Shown one piece after another: positions 62,753 to 64,000 of a DNA stretch of 64,000 bases. The notes under the pieces were generated by a model. That model was not told where the DNA came from. It was given only the letters and a program-made list of their open reading frames with translations, and made no database searches. Position 1 is the first letter of the stretch. Every line of letters begins with the position of its first letter. The translations under genes and the position numbers were made by a program. The stretch spans positions 372,001 through 436,000 of the forward strand of contig PTEX01000135.1 of NCBI GenBank assembly GCA_003342815.1. Direction: 5' to 3'. Origin of the DNA: Eudromia elegans (lineage: Eukaryota > Chordata > Aves > Tinamiformes > Tinamidae).

Positions 62753-64000
62753 CTCGAACTGCAGTTGTTAGGGATGGTCTCTGAAATTCAGAGGAGGGAC
62801 ATTCTGGTTGCACCGTCCAGTGCTGGGGCGCATTGCTGACATGCACCAAAACGTCATCCCTTGCGGTGCTGAGTTCTGCATGGAGTATATGGGACACTTC
62901 CATGATGGGACCGGTGACTCCATCACCTCTCCCGCGGGCAGTCCAGTGGTTTCCTCACCAGCGGGCTGAAATTCACGGGGCTGTTGAATTCACCTTGGAA
63001 ACATTAGGAAACTTGGAGGTTTGATCAGATCCTACTTGCTTTCTCTATTAAATTACATCTATGAGAAACATTCTCCCATGAAGATCCAGCTAGATGGGCT
63101 ACTTAAGTATAAGCACGCTCACAGTAGATACAAATATTTGCATGGCCTTTTTATTGGGTTTTCCTAATATAATTTGTGTGAAGATGTTTAGTCCCTGGCG
63201 GTGTCCTAGGAAGTGAGTGTAAGAGTTTCTATGAAGTGAGGAGCATTCCTGGGCCAAGCATTTAGTCCCTAGCTGGATGCCACTTTCAAATAATTCCCTC
63301 TGGCTGGAATGTCTGCAATACCAGCGCTTTCTGTGGGGCAATCGCTACTGAAAGCAATGGGGCCTTTCATTTTGGCTCCAGCTACACTGAACGCACTATT
63401 AGATCAGTGATGCACTTGGTATCTGCAGCTAAAACGATGGCTGACTTTGTCACCAGCAGAATATTTTCCTTGCGCTTTCATTGTTTGAAATACAACCAAT
63501 TTCACACACTCCGGTAAAAACGGAGGCAGAAATCTAGAAGCAACATGAGACTGGAAAAAAAAAGAAAGGAAAAGAAAGGAGCAGAGTGCTGGAAGGAGTA
63601 TAGCTGTAGGGAAACAGCATCACCAAAGGCAGATCAACCCTTGCTATTTTTTTTCCCCAGACTTTTGAGATGCAAACATCTTAAAATGCGGGCTTTGCAC
63701 TGCACGCTGAAAGTCCTCGTGTTGCGGCTCTTACTCAGGCTGCATTACTCTGAAAGTATAAGCTCCATCCAGAGGAGGAAATCATCTATGATCGTGTAAG
63801 TCAGTGCTGCATTACAAGGAGCATATATGGGAGACCTGAACCATGTCTGTGTGGCAAGTTCTGGTTTGGCTCTTGCCCAGCAGATAAATGTTTGGCCCTG
63901 TGAGTGCAGCATCACCAGCATTTTCACGTGTAACATTAACACATACGGTATTGACACAGAGCTCCAGTTGCAACCTGGACAAGTGTCTCCTGTGCCCACG

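Larger units (their letters stand above)
41561..64000. other. Distal upstream intergenic sequence, no recognised gene
   Basis: No coding exon, RNA gene or intact transposon is recognisable. GC-richer, CpG-containing patches occur at about 50480-51130, 59750-59940 and 61430-61700. Compact stretches rich in homeodomain-type and TGACAG-type words (41.6-41.9, 44.2-44.45, 47.0-47.3, 51.6-51.85, 54.5-54.8 and 55.87-56.15 kb) could be conserved non-coding elements. The longest open frame here (165 codons from 48896, plus strand) has no family resemblance. Confidence 0.55.

Noticed and set aside
1..64000. CRISPR arrays, operons, prophage, tRNA or rRNA genes
   Set aside because: None seen; intron structure and CR1 elements show this is vertebrate nuclear DNA.

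Overview
This is vertebrate, most likely avian, genomic DNA. It is AT-rich and almost gene-free, its recognisable interspersed repeats are all CR1-type LINEs, and no Alu, L1 or B1-like sequence was recognised. The species cannot be named from the sequence. There are no prokaryotic genes, operons or CRISPR arrays, and I saw no intact viral genes.

The one gene I can support is GPR158 (class C G-protein-coupled receptor, reported as the metabotropic glycine receptor mGlyR), on the minus strand. Two of its exons are visible. The large first coding exon (26288-27011) encodes most of the extracellular Cache region. A short second exon (13325-13430) joins it through clean GT/AG splice sites with matching phase. 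The 5' end of exon 1, with the start codon and signal peptide, falls in a 762-base run of N (27012-27773). A CpG-rich flank follows at 27774-28410 and probably holds the promoter or 5' UTR.

Layout: 1-13324 is the start of intron 2; 13431-26287 is intron 1 (12,857 bp), containing a diverged CR1 LINE of about 1.7 kb, a probable second CR1 fragment, a recent local duplication and a perfect small hairpin; 27012-27773 is the gap; 28411-64000 is sequence upstream of GPR158 with no recognisable coding exon. The upstream part contains an ancient CR1 tail, a 193-bp ATTTT microsatellite, several short tandem duplications, small CpG-rich patches, and stretches whose texture resembles conserved non-coding regulatory DNA (inference only).

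I found no new multi-gene system. The most interesting points concern the GPR158 glycine pocket: a potential N-glycosylation sequon (N-I-S) overlapping the serine of the reported Ser-Arg ligand-contact pair, and a Tyr-to-Phe change at another reported contact. Next is the 218-bp-spaced duplication at 22.5-22.9 kb.
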